Positions 24,324 to 32,125 of a DNA stretch of 64,000 nt are shown piece by piece. The DNA comes from Pectobacterium aquaticum. Its GTDB lineage: Bacteria > Pseudomonadota > Gammaproteobacteria > Enterobacterales > Enterobacteriaceae. The stretch's first letter is position 1; each line of letters begins with the position of its first letter. Location: contig NZ_CP086253.1 of assembly GCF_003382565.3 (NCBI RefSeq), positions 682,001 to 746,000 of the forward strand, in the 5' to 3' direction. Under the pieces are notes generated by a model. It was given only the letters and a program-made list of their open reading frames with translations. It was not told the origin of the DNA and made no database searches. Made by a program: the position numbers and the translations under genes.

Positions 24324-25990
24324 AACCGATCATCGCATTGCGACTGGCTGGCGAGGATGTCCCTGTCAGTGGCTTAAATCTGGTGCTGGAGCTAAATAAA
24401 TGCGGTCTGGGGTTTGTGACGGCACTGACCGATCGTGATGTGACGGGTGAGCTGGTTCGTTTGGATTTGGGGTATAACACCTCTGTATATCGCTGGTTTA
24501 CCGGATTTGTTGAACGCTGTGCGCCTGCGGAGAACGGCGCACAGCGTCTGTTTATTCGTGAGCTGGTCGGGGTATTTGAGCGCCATTGGCCGATCTCGCT
24601 GCAACATCCCACGCTGCGTGATGTGATAGCACAGCTTGAATCCAGCACATCCATGCGGTTTTCATTGCCCGCCGCGCAATATGCCGATACGCCAATCCCG
24701 CATTTTACCCATTCCGGCAGCGGCTATCTGCTACTGGCTAATCTGGGGCGTGCGTTTGCCATTCCAGACTATACGTGGTTCCAGTTGCCGGATGGCGAGG
24801 TTTATATCGGCAGTTACGCGGATTCACGTTTTGCCAATACCCCCGTCGAGATCCCCCGTGAATTTTCTACCGCGGGCGGCGCGGGCAATACCCAGACATT
24901 ACCGGTCATTCCTGCTATTCGGCCAGGGGTCATTGTGAACGATCGGCGCATTACGAAAGTGGCGATTGATAATGATGAAATGTCGCTGACGTGGACACCG
25001 CTGAACGCCAGCGGCCAGCCCGCACAGAAGCCGCCCGCGCAACGCCAGATAGAACAGTATTACCCTGAGCTGGGGGCCGGATTGCACTTACCGCGCCTGG
25101 CGCGTGTGATGAGTGCGAATGACAGCGCCGCGCTAGGCGACCAGTCCGATCCGTTTCGTCCCCGTTACGCGGTTAATCTGCAATTGCTGGATGAGAACGG
25201 CAACCCCGCCGCCGACACGCCTGAATACAATGCCGTGCCGCTGCCCGTTCCAATGGCGGGAGCCGAAGGGGGAATGTTTCAGTATCCGCCTGCGGGCGCG
25301 GTTGTTGAAATCGGATTCGCGGAGGGGAGGCCAGATAAACCGGTTATCAGACAGACCATGCAGGACGGCATGGCATTGCCGGATATTAAGCCAGGCGAGC
25401 AGCTCCAGCAGCAGCGTGCAGGTGTAAGCCAGCGTGTCACAACTGACGGCAGTTGGCAGCGGGAAACCGATCAAACTATTCAGGAGCGTAGCAGCCAGCG
25501 CCACATCACCAGCGATGCAGAAACCCGCACGACCACGACACGGACAATCACGGTCAACGGGACGGACACGATAACGGTACTCGGTACACATAAATTATTG
25601 GCTGGCGCGGTTGTGGCGTTGGCTGATGGGGATTACGCGATCGGCACATCGGCAAACATGCTGATCCGCAGCAGTAAAGACAGGAATGACTATGTCGGCC
25701 AGAACTACAATTCAGAGGTTGCTGGCGCATTAACAGAGCGTATCGCAGGTATTCGCCGCAGTGTAGCCGCACAACAGGAATTGATCGCGCCGTCGATAAG
25801 GTTGGGCAGCGATCAGTTAAATGTGCTCACGCTACTGACGGACACGCTGGACGTGCTGCATACGCTGGCGCAGCAGACGGCCAGTCACACGCATAACAAC
25901 ACTGGCGCACCGCTGAACGCTGGGGCGATTAACAACACCGGCCAACGCGCGACGGCGCTACGTGAGAAATACGGCCCCTTCATCGCCTGA
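24320..25990 (+). CDS. Fused baseplate hub and central spike protein (gpD + gpV-like)
   Basis: 556 residues. The first ~270 residues resemble a gpD/gp27-type hub. Residues about 270-365 form an OB-fold typical of gp5/gpV/VgrG proteins (MSANDSAALGDQSDPFRPRY and a GAVVEIGFAEGRPDKPVI core). Then come repetitive SSQRHITSDAETRTTTTRTI segments suited to a triple beta-helix spike, and a C-terminus with a THTHNN motif that could bind metal at the tip. In P2 hub (D) and spike (V) are separate genes far apart; here they are fused, as in VgrG proteins of type VI secretion. It is the last gene of the late operon. Confidence 0.75.
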   Translation: MKPIIALRLAGEDVPVSGLNLVLELNKCGLGFVTALTDRDVTGELVRLDLGYNTSVYRWFTGFVERCAPAENGAQRLFIRELVGVFERHWPISLQHPTLRDVIAQLESSTSMRFSLPAAQYADTPIPHFTHSGSGYLLLANLGRAFAIPDYTWFQLPDGEVYIGSYADSRFANTPVEIPREFSTAGGAGNTQTLPVIPAIRPGVIVNDRRITKVAIDNDEMSLTWTPLNASGQPAQKPPAQRQIEQYYPELGAGLHLPRLARVMSANDSAALGDQSDPFRPRYAVNLQLLDENGNPAADTPEYNAVPLPVPMAGAEGGMFQYPPAGAVVEIGFAEGRPDKPVIRQTMQDGMALPDIKPGEQLQQQRAGVSQRVTTDGSWQRETDQTIQERSSQRHITSDAETRTTTTRTITVNGTDTITVLGTHKLLAGAVVALADGDYAIGTSANMLIRSSKDRNDYVGQNYNSEVAGALTERIAGIRRSVAAQQELIAPSIRLGSDQLNVLTLLTDTLDVLHTLAQQTASHTHNNTGAPLNAGAINNTGQRATALREKYGPFIA

Positions 25991-26050
25991 TACCCAGCGC
26001 ATTTACTCCCTATCCTGTAAAACCGCGTCAATCACATTCTAAGCCCCGCG

Positions 26051-26072
26051 GGCCGTCATTAACGTGACGGCC
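26051..26072 (+). terminator. Hairpin after the late tail operon
   Basis: GGCCGTCA/TGACGGCC, an 8-bp perfect stem with a six-base loop, 60 bases after the hub-spike stop. The sequence after it (TGTGTCATTTC) is only moderately T-rich, so it is either a weak terminator or an RNA-stabilising 3' end for the late transcript. Confidence 0.5.
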
Positions 26073-26194
26073 TGTGTCATTTCATGAACGTTCAACCACC
26101 TGCCGCGCCGGAGTTCTCAGCCCGCATACGGAAGCGCCAGCGAGACGTAAACGGCGCTACACCGCACCCGCCTGCACGATTTGGATCATAAAAA

Positions 26195-26515
26195 TTTTGC
26201 AAAAGAAATCTGGCGCAAACCATACCGCCAGCCCGCGCGGTGGCTGGGGTTCTGGCATCTGGGCGCTTTTGCACTCTGTGTAAGGTTTTGCAGCATTTTG
26301 CAAAATCAGGCGCATGACGCCCGCGTGATGAATTGAGTAATGCATTGTTTTAAAAGGATCGTTTGTGGTTTTCGTCACTCTGGCCGTGAACAAATTTAGC
26401 CGTTGTTATTTTTCCGAAAATGCGGGAAACCCAATGCTGGCGCGGCTTGCAGGGCGATAGTGTTGTTAGGGATGTTTGCAAAATATTGCACGAAAGGATC
26501 TGCAAAAGGATCGTT
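26195..26515. repeat. Cluster of TTTTGCAAAA palindromes and AAAAGGATCGTT direct repeats
   Basis: The 10-bp palindrome TTTTGCAAAA occurs at 26195-26204 and 26296-26305, a 9-base version TTTGCAAAA at 26475-26483, and related TTGCA/TGCAAAA pieces at 26485-26507. A 12-base direct repeat AAAAGGATCGTT occurs at 26352-26363 and 26504-26515, with an AAAGGATC partial copy at 26493-26500. Such clustering within 320 bases next to the attachment end looks like protein-binding sites (integrase arm sites, packaging or a regulator) rather than coding sequence. The exact role is unknown. Confidence 0.55.
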
Positions 26516-26594
26516 AAGGCTGCGGGGAAAAAGGTTTGCGGGCTGATGACGGAAAGTAGATTCAGGGCGTTCCGTGATGGTTCGCCAGACATGT

Positions 26595-26756
26595 TTAAAT
26601 GCCGAGTTTACGGCGTGGGCTGTACAGCGTGTGATCTACAACGATGAACCCTTTTTCCAGCCATTGCGACACCTGGGCAGGTTGTACGCCGGTTAGTCGA
26701 GCAAACGAGGCTTGATTCCCGTTGTAGTATTTTTTGATGTAGTCGAGCAGTGGCAT
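26595..26756 (-). CDS. Small helix-turn-helix (Cro/YdaS-like) regulator
   Basis: A 53-residue protein read on the minus strand from the ATG at 26754-26756 to the TAA at 26595-26597. It contains a helix-turn-helix, QASFARLTGVQPAQVSQWL at residues 15-33, in the form typical of tiny phage-type Cro/YdaS regulators, ending in a basic tail (SPRRKL). An AGGA ribosome site is placed about 10 bases before the ATG, and a strong palindrome lies 28 bases further upstream (26784-26808), a likely operator for autoregulation. It is at the attachment end of the prophage, next to tRNA-Ile2. Target genes are unknown. Confidence 0.75.
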   Translation of the reverse strand: MPLLDYIKKYYNGNQASFARLTGVQPAQVSQWLEKGFIVVDHTLYSPRRKLGI

Positions 26757-26770
26757 GGAACTATCCTTTT

Positions 26771-26817
26771 ATCTATCTCAATTATCATATAGTAAAACAC
26801 TATATGATTATTTAGAT
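26771..26817 (-). promoter_or_regulatory. Palindromic operator and promoter of the small HTH gene
   Basis: Perfect inverted repeat ATCATATAGT (26784-26793) / ACTATATGAT (26799-26808) with a five-base AAAAC centre, enclosed by an outer pair ATCTA (26771-26775) / TAGAT (26813-26817). On the minus strand the repeat includes TATGAT, a good -10 element, so a bound protein would block transcription of the HTH gene. The HTH product itself is the likely ligand. Confidence 0.7.
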
Positions 26818-26910
26818 AAGAAAAAAGTTTGAGAAGGTTTCCCGCCTGTTTATGGGGGCAGTCTGAAAGCTCAGGGGACAAAAAGGGGACAGTGACCACA
26901 ATTAACAAAA

Positions 26911-26934
26911 AAGCCACCTTGCGAAAGGTGGCTT
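26911..26934 (-). terminator. Terminator downstream of tRNA-Ile2
   Basis: AAGCCACCTT/AAGGTGGCTT, a 10-bp perfect stem with a GCGA tetraloop. Read on the minus strand it is followed by TTTTTTG. It lies 27 bases beyond the CCA end of the tRNA and would end its transcript. It is on the prophage side of the tRNA, so it came either from the phage or from the old attachment region. Confidence 0.85.
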
Positions 26935-26960
26935 AATCATATGATTTTAAAGCTAAAATT

Positions 26961-27036
26961 TGGTGGCCCCTGCTGGACTTGAACCAGCGACCAAGCGATT
27001 ATGAGTCGCCTGCTCTAACCACTGAGCTAAGGGGCC
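26961..27036 (-). tRNA. ileX: tRNA-Ile2 (anticodon CAU, lysidine type), prophage attachment gene
   Basis: A 76-base tRNA with encoded CCA; acceptor GGCCCCT pairs with AGGGGCC, and the anticodon is CAT (plus-strand 27001-27003). The sequence is essentially that of E. coli ileX, whose C34 is changed to lysidine by TilS so that it reads AUA. In E. coli ileX also neighbours mug. The prophage lies on the 3' side of this gene, the usual arrangement when an integrase uses the 3' end of a tRNA as attB; the copied 3' portion at the other prophage end would be left of the window. Confidence 0.95.
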
Positions 27037-27176
27037 GAATGGGCTGTGATTATACGGTAATGTGCGGGGGGAGGTCTATAGTCTATCTGCCGGGTGGTGG
27101 TTTTATACTCAAGATAGCTTGTTGTTATTCTTATCAGAATTTACGATGGCTGTAGTCAACGGAAGTAGGGAAAGAC

Positions 27177-27680
27177 ATGATTACCGATATTCTGGCCATG
27201 AATCTTCAGGTGGTTTTCTGCGGCATTAACCCCGGGCTGTCGACGGCCCATCACGGTTACCACTTCGCGAACCCCAGTAATCGCTTCTGGAAAGTGATTT
27301 ATCAGGCAGGCTTTACGGAACGTTTGCTGGTACCCGCGGAAGAACAACATCTGCTGGATACCGGATGCGGCATCACCATGCTGGTGGAACGCCCAACGGT
27401 TGAAGCCACCGAGCTGGGGCGAGATGAGCTGCTGCAAGGCGGCAATGCGATTGTTGAGAAGATGACGCGCTATCAGCCGCGTGCGCTGGCGGTGTTAGGG
27501 AAGCAGGCGTTCAGTCAGGCGTTTGGTATCAAGAAAGTTTCCTGGGGACGTCAGGCGCTGTGTATTGGCGAAACGCAGGTTTGGGTACTGCCGAACCCTA
27601 GCGGGCTGAACCGTGCGACGCTGGAGTCGCTGGTGGCGTCGTATCAGGAACTGCATCAGGCGCTGCAAAATAAGGCGTGA
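27177..27680 (+). CDS. mug: G/U mismatch-specific uracil-DNA glycosylase
   Basis: 167 residues (E. coli Mug 168). The catalytic asparagine N18 is in GINPGLS and the DNA-intercalation motif NPSGLNR is at about 140-146. Mug removes uracil and ethenocytosine from G:U and G:ethenoC mismatches in stationary-phase DNA. It is convergent with rpoD, with a shared terminator between them, as in E. coli. The ATG at 27177 is preceded by GGAAGTAGGGAAAG. Confidence 0.96.
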   Translation: MITDILAMNLQVVFCGINPGLSTAHHGYHFANPSNRFWKVIYQAGFTERLLVPAEEQHLLDTGCGITMLVERPTVEATELGRDELLQGGNAIVEKMTRYQPRALAVLGKQAFSQAFGIKKVSWGRQALCIGETQVWVLPNPSGLNRATLESLVASYQELHQALQNKA

Positions 27681-27709
27681 AACCAATCTGAGCGTTTTTG
27701 GCGGGCAAA

Positions 27710-27737
27710 AAATAACCCCGGCGGACCGAGGTTATTT
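27710..27737. terminator. Bidirectional terminator between mug and rpoD
   Basis: AAATAACC (27710-27717) pairs with GGTTATTT (27730-27737), with additional C/G pairs inside. The minus-strand side is followed by TTTTTTG for rpoD; the plus-strand side ends in ATTTATC for mug. Confidence 0.85.
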
Positions 27738-27778
27738 ATCATGCAGTTATCTGAAGTGTGGATTAGCTTAGGAGTGAA

Positions 27779-29617
27779 TTAATCATCCAGGAAGCTACGC
27801 AGCACTTCGGAACGGCTTGGGTGACGCAGTTTACGCAGCGCTTTCGCTTCGATCTGACGAATACGTTCACGCGTAACGTCAAACTGTTTGCCCACTTCTT
27901 CCAGCGTATGGTCGGTGTTCATATCGATACCGAAACGCATGCGCAGGACTTTCGCTTCACGTGCGGTCAAGCCAGCCAGTACGTCGTGTGTCGCAGAACG
28001 CAGGCTTTCCGACGTGGCGGAATCCAGCGGCAGCTCCAGCGTCGTATCTTCGATGAAATCGCCCAAATGTGAATCTTCATCATCACCAATCGGGGTTTCC
28101 ATTGAAATCGGCTCTTTCGCGATTTTCAGCACTTTACGGATTTTGTCTTCCGGCATCAGCATACGCTCAGCCAGCTCTTCCGGCGTCGGCTCGCGACCCA
28201 TTTCCTGCAACATCTGACGAGAGATACGGTTCAGTTTGTTGATCGTCTCAATCATGTGTACCGGAATACGGATGGTACGCGCCTGATCGGCGATAGAACG
28301 GGTGATCGCCTGACGGATCCACCAGGTCGCATAGGTCGAGAATTTGTAGCCACGGCGATATTCAAACTTATCTACCGCTTTCATCAGACCGATGTTGCCT
28401 TCCTGAATCAGGTCGAGGAACTGCAAACCACGGTTGGTGTATTTCTTCGCGATAGAAATAACCAGACGCAGGTTAGCTTCCACCATTTCTTTCTTGGCAC
28501 GACGCGCTTTCGCTTCACCAATCGACATACGGCGGTTGATGTCTTTCACCTGCTCGATCGTCAGGCCAGTTTCTTCTTCGATCTGCTGCAGTTTTTGCAG
28601 GCTGCGGGTGACGTCTTCTTCAACATCATTCAGCTTTTCAGACCATGGCTTGCCCATGGCGACTGCTGCGGCAAACCAGGTGTTGTTGGTTTCATTGCCA
28701 GTGAACATCGTGACGAAATTTTTCTTCGGCATTTTGCACTGTTCAACACACAACTTAATGATCAAACGTTCCTGAGTACGAACGCGATCCATCATGGAAC
28801 GCATGCTGTTAACCAGGAAATCAAACTGTTTTGGCACCAGACGGAACTGTTTGAAGACTTCTGACAGATTCAGGATTTCCTGTGCTGCCAATGCATGGCT
28901 ACGGCCGTGAGCTTTGATAACCTGACGGGTCGTTTCATATTGCTCACGCAGCTCGGTGAACTTCTCACGTGCCAGCTCAGGATCGATGCTGTTGTCGTCC
29001 TCTTCTTCCTCTTCGTCTTCTTTTTCCTCATCGTCATCGTCCATTTCTTCGCTCGAAAGCTCGGAACCAACGTGAGTCGCGGTAGGCGCAATGTCCTCTT
29101 CCGCATTAGGATCGACGAAGCCAGTGATCAAGTCGGACAGGCGGCTTTCGCCCGCTTCGACGCGATCGTATTGTTCCAGCAGGTAAGTAATAGCTTCAGG
29201 ATACTCGGCAACAGAGCACTGAACCTGGTTGATACCGTCTTCAATACGCTTGGCGATATCGATCTCGCCCTCACGCGTCAACAGCTCAACGGTACCCATT
29301 TCACGCATGTACATGCGAACCGGATCGGTGGTGCGACCAATTTCCGATTCGACACTGGATAGAACCTGCGCAGCAGCCTCTGCCGCATCTTCATCGGCAT
29401 CATTGGTGTTTTCGGCCAGCAACAGATCGTCTGCATCCGGTGCTTCTTCCATCACCTGGATGCCCATGTCGTTAATCATCTGGATGATATCTTCGATCTG
29501 ATCCGAGTCGATGATATCTTCCGGCAGATGGTCATTGACCTCAGCATAGGTCAGGTAGCCTTGCTCCTTACCACGGGTGACAAGCAGCTTCAGCTGTGAC
29601 TGCGGGTTTTGCTCCAT
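27779..29617 (-). CDS. rpoD: RNA polymerase primary sigma factor sigma-70
   Basis: 612 residues (E. coli 613). All regions are visible: region 1.1 at the N-terminus, the acidic non-conserved insert (DDDDEEKEDEEEEEDD around 200), regions 2.1-2.4 (RGLQFLDLIQEGNIGLMKAV and YATWWIRQAI, binding the -10 element), region 3, and region 4.2 HTH near the C-terminus (LEEVGKQFDVTRERIRQIE, binding the -35 element). It is the last gene of the rpsU-dnaG-rpoD macromolecular synthesis operon and also usually has internal promoters in dnaG. Confidence 0.99.
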   Translation of the reverse strand: MEQNPQSQLKLLVTRGKEQGYLTYAEVNDHLPEDIIDSDQIEDIIQMINDMGIQVMEEAPDADDLLLAENTNDADEDAAEAAAQVLSSVESEIGRTTDPVRMYMREMGTVELLTREGEIDIAKRIEDGINQVQCSVAEYPEAITYLLEQYDRVEAGESRLSDLITGFVDPNAEEDIAPTATHVGSELSSEEMDDDDEEKEDEEEEEDDNSIDPELAREKFTELREQYETTRQVIKAHGRSHALAAQEILNLSEVFKQFRLVPKQFDFLVNSMRSMMDRVRTQERLIIKLCVEQCKMPKKNFVTMFTGNETNNTWFAAAVAMGKPWSEKLNDVEEDVTRSLQKLQQIEEETGLTIEQVKDINRRMSIGEAKARRAKKEMVEANLRLVISIAKKYTNRGLQFLDLIQEGNIGLMKAVDKFEYRRGYKFSTYATWWIRQAITRSIADQARTIRIPVHMIETINKLNRISRQMLQEMGREPTPEELAERMLMPEDKIRKVLKIAKEPISMETPIGDDEDSHLGDFIEDTTLELPLDSATSESLRSATHDVLAGLTAREAKVLRMRFGIDMNTDHTLEEVGKQFDVTRERIRQIEAKALRKLRHPSRSEVLRSFLDD

Positions 29618-29727
29618 AAGACGGTATCCACACTTCAGAGTATTTGGGTTGGTGTCGGTCAGCGTAGTTCGCTAACAATAGCATTAGGGGTATTTTTCTT
29701 ATCGCCGCGCCCCTGTAGCGGCTCTTT

Positions 29728-29744
29728 GCAGGGCTCAACCCTGC
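29728..29744 (-). promoter_or_regulatory. Hairpin in the dnaG-rpoD spacer (possible processing site)
   Basis: GCAGGG/CCCTGC with a five-base loop, within the 153-base gap between dnaG and rpoD. There is no U-tract. In E. coli the operon mRNA is cut by RNase E in this gap to uncouple dnaG from rpoD levels, so a structured processing region is expected; the function here is inferred. Confidence 0.4.
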
Positions 29745-29770
29745 TATTTATCGGCAATTAAGCCTCTGTA

Positions 29771-31528
29771 TCAGTGTTTTCTGGTCAACGCCAGTTGCAA
29801 CGACCAAAGCTCTTTTTTTTCTTTGGCGTTGAGCCCATTCGGATTTGTCCTGTCACGGGCAATCAAAATTTCTAATCGCTGGTTCAATAACTGATCGTAG
29901 AGCTCTGCCAGACTAATTCTGAACTTCTCTTCGAGCTCTTCCTCTACGATCATATGGTTCCATACCGCGATGGTTTCAAGTTGTTTATAGTATTTGCTGT
30001 CGCGATATTGTTCTAACAGCAGAGCCATACTCATCCTCGGGCTGGCGTTACAGGTTTTCACCAAGTCCTGAAACAGCGATAAGCCTGGGACTTTGTCTTG
30101 CTCAACACCTTCCAACGCAAGGTCAGGCACCTCTGCTGCCAGTCTTGGGTTTTGCACTAAGAGTCCTATAAGTATACGCATAGTTGTGACTTTTAGTTGC
30201 GGCGTCTGGTAAGACTGCTCCAGCTCTGCCGCTTTGGGCAGCAGCCGATCCAACTGGCTGTCGTCCAAAATACCCAGCTTGTTGCCAAGCTGCTGGCGTA
30301 AGTAAAGCCGCTGTGTTTCTCCCGGCACCTGGCCAATCAATGGCATAGCGAGAATACCGAGTTTGGTTCGACCGTCAGCAGAACTCATATCCACCTGCTG
30401 TTGCAGCGTCTCAAACAGAAACTGCGACAGCGGCAATGCTTGTACCATACGCTGCTCAAAGGCGGCTTTGCCTTCTTTACGTACCAGCGTGTCGGGATCT
30501 TCACCGTCTGGCAGGAACATAAAACGTAGCTGGCGACCATCGTTCAAATAGGGTAGCGCAGTTTCCAGCGCGCGCCATGCCGCTTCACGTCCGGCACGGT
30601 CTCCGTCGTAACAACATACCACCTGGTCTGTGGCGCGGAAGAGTAACTGAATGTGTTCAGCTGTGGTGGAAGTACCCAGCGATGCCACCGCATAATCAAT
30701 ACCAAACTGCGCCAGCGCCACCACATCCATATAACCTTCAACAACCAAGAGTCGTTTGAGATCTTTATGGCTTTGCTGTGCTTCATACAGGCCGTACAAC
30801 TGGCGACCTTTATGGAAAATGCCCGTTTCTGGTGAGTTCAGATACTTCGGCGTATCGTTACCTAACACACGTCCGCCGAAGGCAATCACTCTTCCCCGTT
30901 TGTCACGGATGGGGAACATCACTCGCTCGCGAAAGCGGTCGTATGTTCTGCCCTGATCGTTAGTCACCAGCATGCCGGCATCGTTCAATACGTTGCGATC
31001 GCTACCTTCACCAAACCGCTTGAGAACGTTATCCCAGCCGGATGGGGCGAAGCCAATTGCAAAATGGCTGATCACCTCTGCACTTAAACCACGCTGTTGC
31101 AGATACTGCAATGCAGGAACTCCGACGGAATGTTGCAGCGCTTGCTGATAAAACTCGCTGATGTGTCCCATCAGCTCGTACTGATTATGTCGTTGGTGAA
31201 TTTCTTGCTTAGTTGGACCTGTGCCGGTTTCATAAGGCACTTCTAGGCCATGCATCGTAGCCAGTTCTTCAATGGTTTCAACGAATTCGAGACGATCGTA
31301 ATTCATCAAAAAGTCAATGGCGGAACCGTGTGCGCCACAGCCAAAACAGTGATAGAACTGTTTGTCACCGTTTACGGTGAATGAGGGGGTTTTTTCGTGA
31401 TGGAACGGACAGCACGCATGGTAGTTTTTGCCCTGCTTTTTCAGTTTGACGCGCGCGTCAATGAGATCGACGATGTCGGTGCGAGCAAGCAGGTCATTAA
31501 TAAATACGCGTGGGATTCGTCCAGCCAT
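29771..31528 (-). CDS. dnaG: DNA primase
   Basis: 585 residues (E. coli 581). N-terminal CHC2 zinc finger with ligands C40, H43, C61 and C64; a TOPRIM catalytic core with VVEGYMDVV (around 265) and DGDRAG (around 310); and a C-terminal helicase-binding domain. It makes RNA primers for Okazaki fragments at the replication fork with DnaB. It is preceded by the leaky T1-type terminator and followed by rpoD. Confidence 0.99.
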   Translation of the reverse strand: MAGRIPRVFINDLLARTDIVDLIDARVKLKKQGKNYHACCPFHHEKTPSFTVNGDKQFYHCFGCGAHGSAIDFLMNYDRLEFVETIEELATMHGLEVPYETGTGPTKQEIHQRHNQYELMGHISEFYQQALQHSVGVPALQYLQQRGLSAEVISHFAIGFAPSGWDNVLKRFGEGSDRNVLNDAGMLVTNDQGRTYDRFRERVMFPIRDKRGRVIAFGGRVLGNDTPKYLNSPETGIFHKGRQLYGLYEAQQSHKDLKRLLVVEGYMDVVALAQFGIDYAVASLGTSTTAEHIQLLFRATDQVVCCYDGDRAGREAAWRALETALPYLNDGRQLRFMFLPDGEDPDTLVRKEGKAAFEQRMVQALPLSQFLFETLQQQVDMSSADGRTKLGILAMPLIGQVPGETQRLYLRQQLGNKLGILDDSQLDRLLPKAAELEQSYQTPQLKVTTMRILIGLLVQNPRLAAEVPDLALEGVEQDKVPGLSLFQDLVKTCNASPRMSMALLLEQYRDSKYYKQLETIAVWNHMIVEEELEEKFRISLAELYDQLLNQRLEILIARDRTNPNGLNAKEKKELWSLQLALTRKH

Positions 31529-31592
31529 AAGCCCCTAGTGTATACCCTTCTGTAAGGTGGTTACATTGGATATAGCTTATAAACGACAACAA

Positions 31593-31619
31593 GCCGCGCT
31601 TCCTTTCGGAAAGCACGGC
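31593..31619 (-). terminator. Leaky T1-type terminator between rpsU and dnaG
   Basis: GCCGCGCTTCC/GGAA(A)GCACGGC forms an 11-pair stem with one mismatch and one bulge. On the minus strand only TTGTTGTCGTTT follows, a poor U-tract. E. coli has an attenuating terminator at this place that keeps primase low relative to S21, and the same role is likely here. Confidence 0.75.
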
Positions 31620-31682
31620 CTTACGTATGCAACTGCTAAGTCTGCGGATTAATCACGCGTTGGAGGGAAACCCTCCTGAAAA

Positions 31683-31910
<228 letters not shown>

Positions 31911-31929
31911 TCAATAAATTCGGTTTGCC

Positions 31930-31946
31930 GCTGGCCTTGTGCCAGC
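31930..31946 (-). promoter_or_regulatory. Leader hairpin of rpsU
   Basis: GCTGGC/GCCAGC with a five-base loop in the 5' untranslated region of rpsU, between the promoter at 31966-31995 and the ribosome site. Such a leader stem could serve translational feedback by S21 or RNA stability; neither is shown by the sequence alone. Confidence 0.4.
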
Positions 31947-31965
31947 CTTTTCAAAATGGTGCGGA

Positions 31966-31995
31966 ATTCTACTGCAAACGTGACGCCTTTGTAAA
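31966..31995 (-). promoter_or_regulatory. Sigma-70 promoter of the rpsU-dnaG-rpoD operon
   Basis: On the minus strand TTTACA (plus 31990-31995) and TAGAAT (plus 31966-31971) are separated by 18 bases. This is the best promoter match upstream of rpsU and leaves a leader of about 60 bases. Expression is expected to follow growth rate, as in E. coli. Confidence 0.65.
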
Positions 31996-32125
31996 GCATT
32001 GCGGTGATCATAAAACACCCAACCGCGGCCAGCGCAGAAATCAGGTCGCTTATGGTAGACTATCCGCAGTTTGAAGCAAGCGGCATTTAACGAATGCTTG
32101 TATCGTCATAAAAGTAGGAACAGCA

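Larger units (their letters stand above)
25991..26594. other. Prophage right end: largely non-coding, repeat-bearing region
   Basis: About 600 bases after the last tail gene with no well-supported gene. It starts with a late-operon hairpin (26051-26072). Short open frames exist on both strands (plus 26074-26283; minus 26157-26393 and 26350-26592), but they lack convincing ribosome sites and overlap each other; the minus ones lie downstream of the small HTH gene and faintly recall the tiny variable Ash/Icd-type genes of phage ends, which I cannot confirm. The notable content is the short repeats listed separately. In HP1-type phages cos lies between the late genes and the attachment site, so cos may be here; I could not identify it. 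Confidence 0.5.

Noticed and set aside
26074..26592. Possible small end-region genes (plus 26074-26283, minus 26157-26393, minus 26350-26592)
   Set aside because: They overlap each other, have no clear ribosome sites and only a vague resemblance to Ash/Icd-type phage proteins; I could not support any one of them.
28256..28864. 202-codon open frame on the plus strand
   Set aside because: Lies entirely antisense to rpoD, whose reading frame is certain; no ribosome site or homology recognised.
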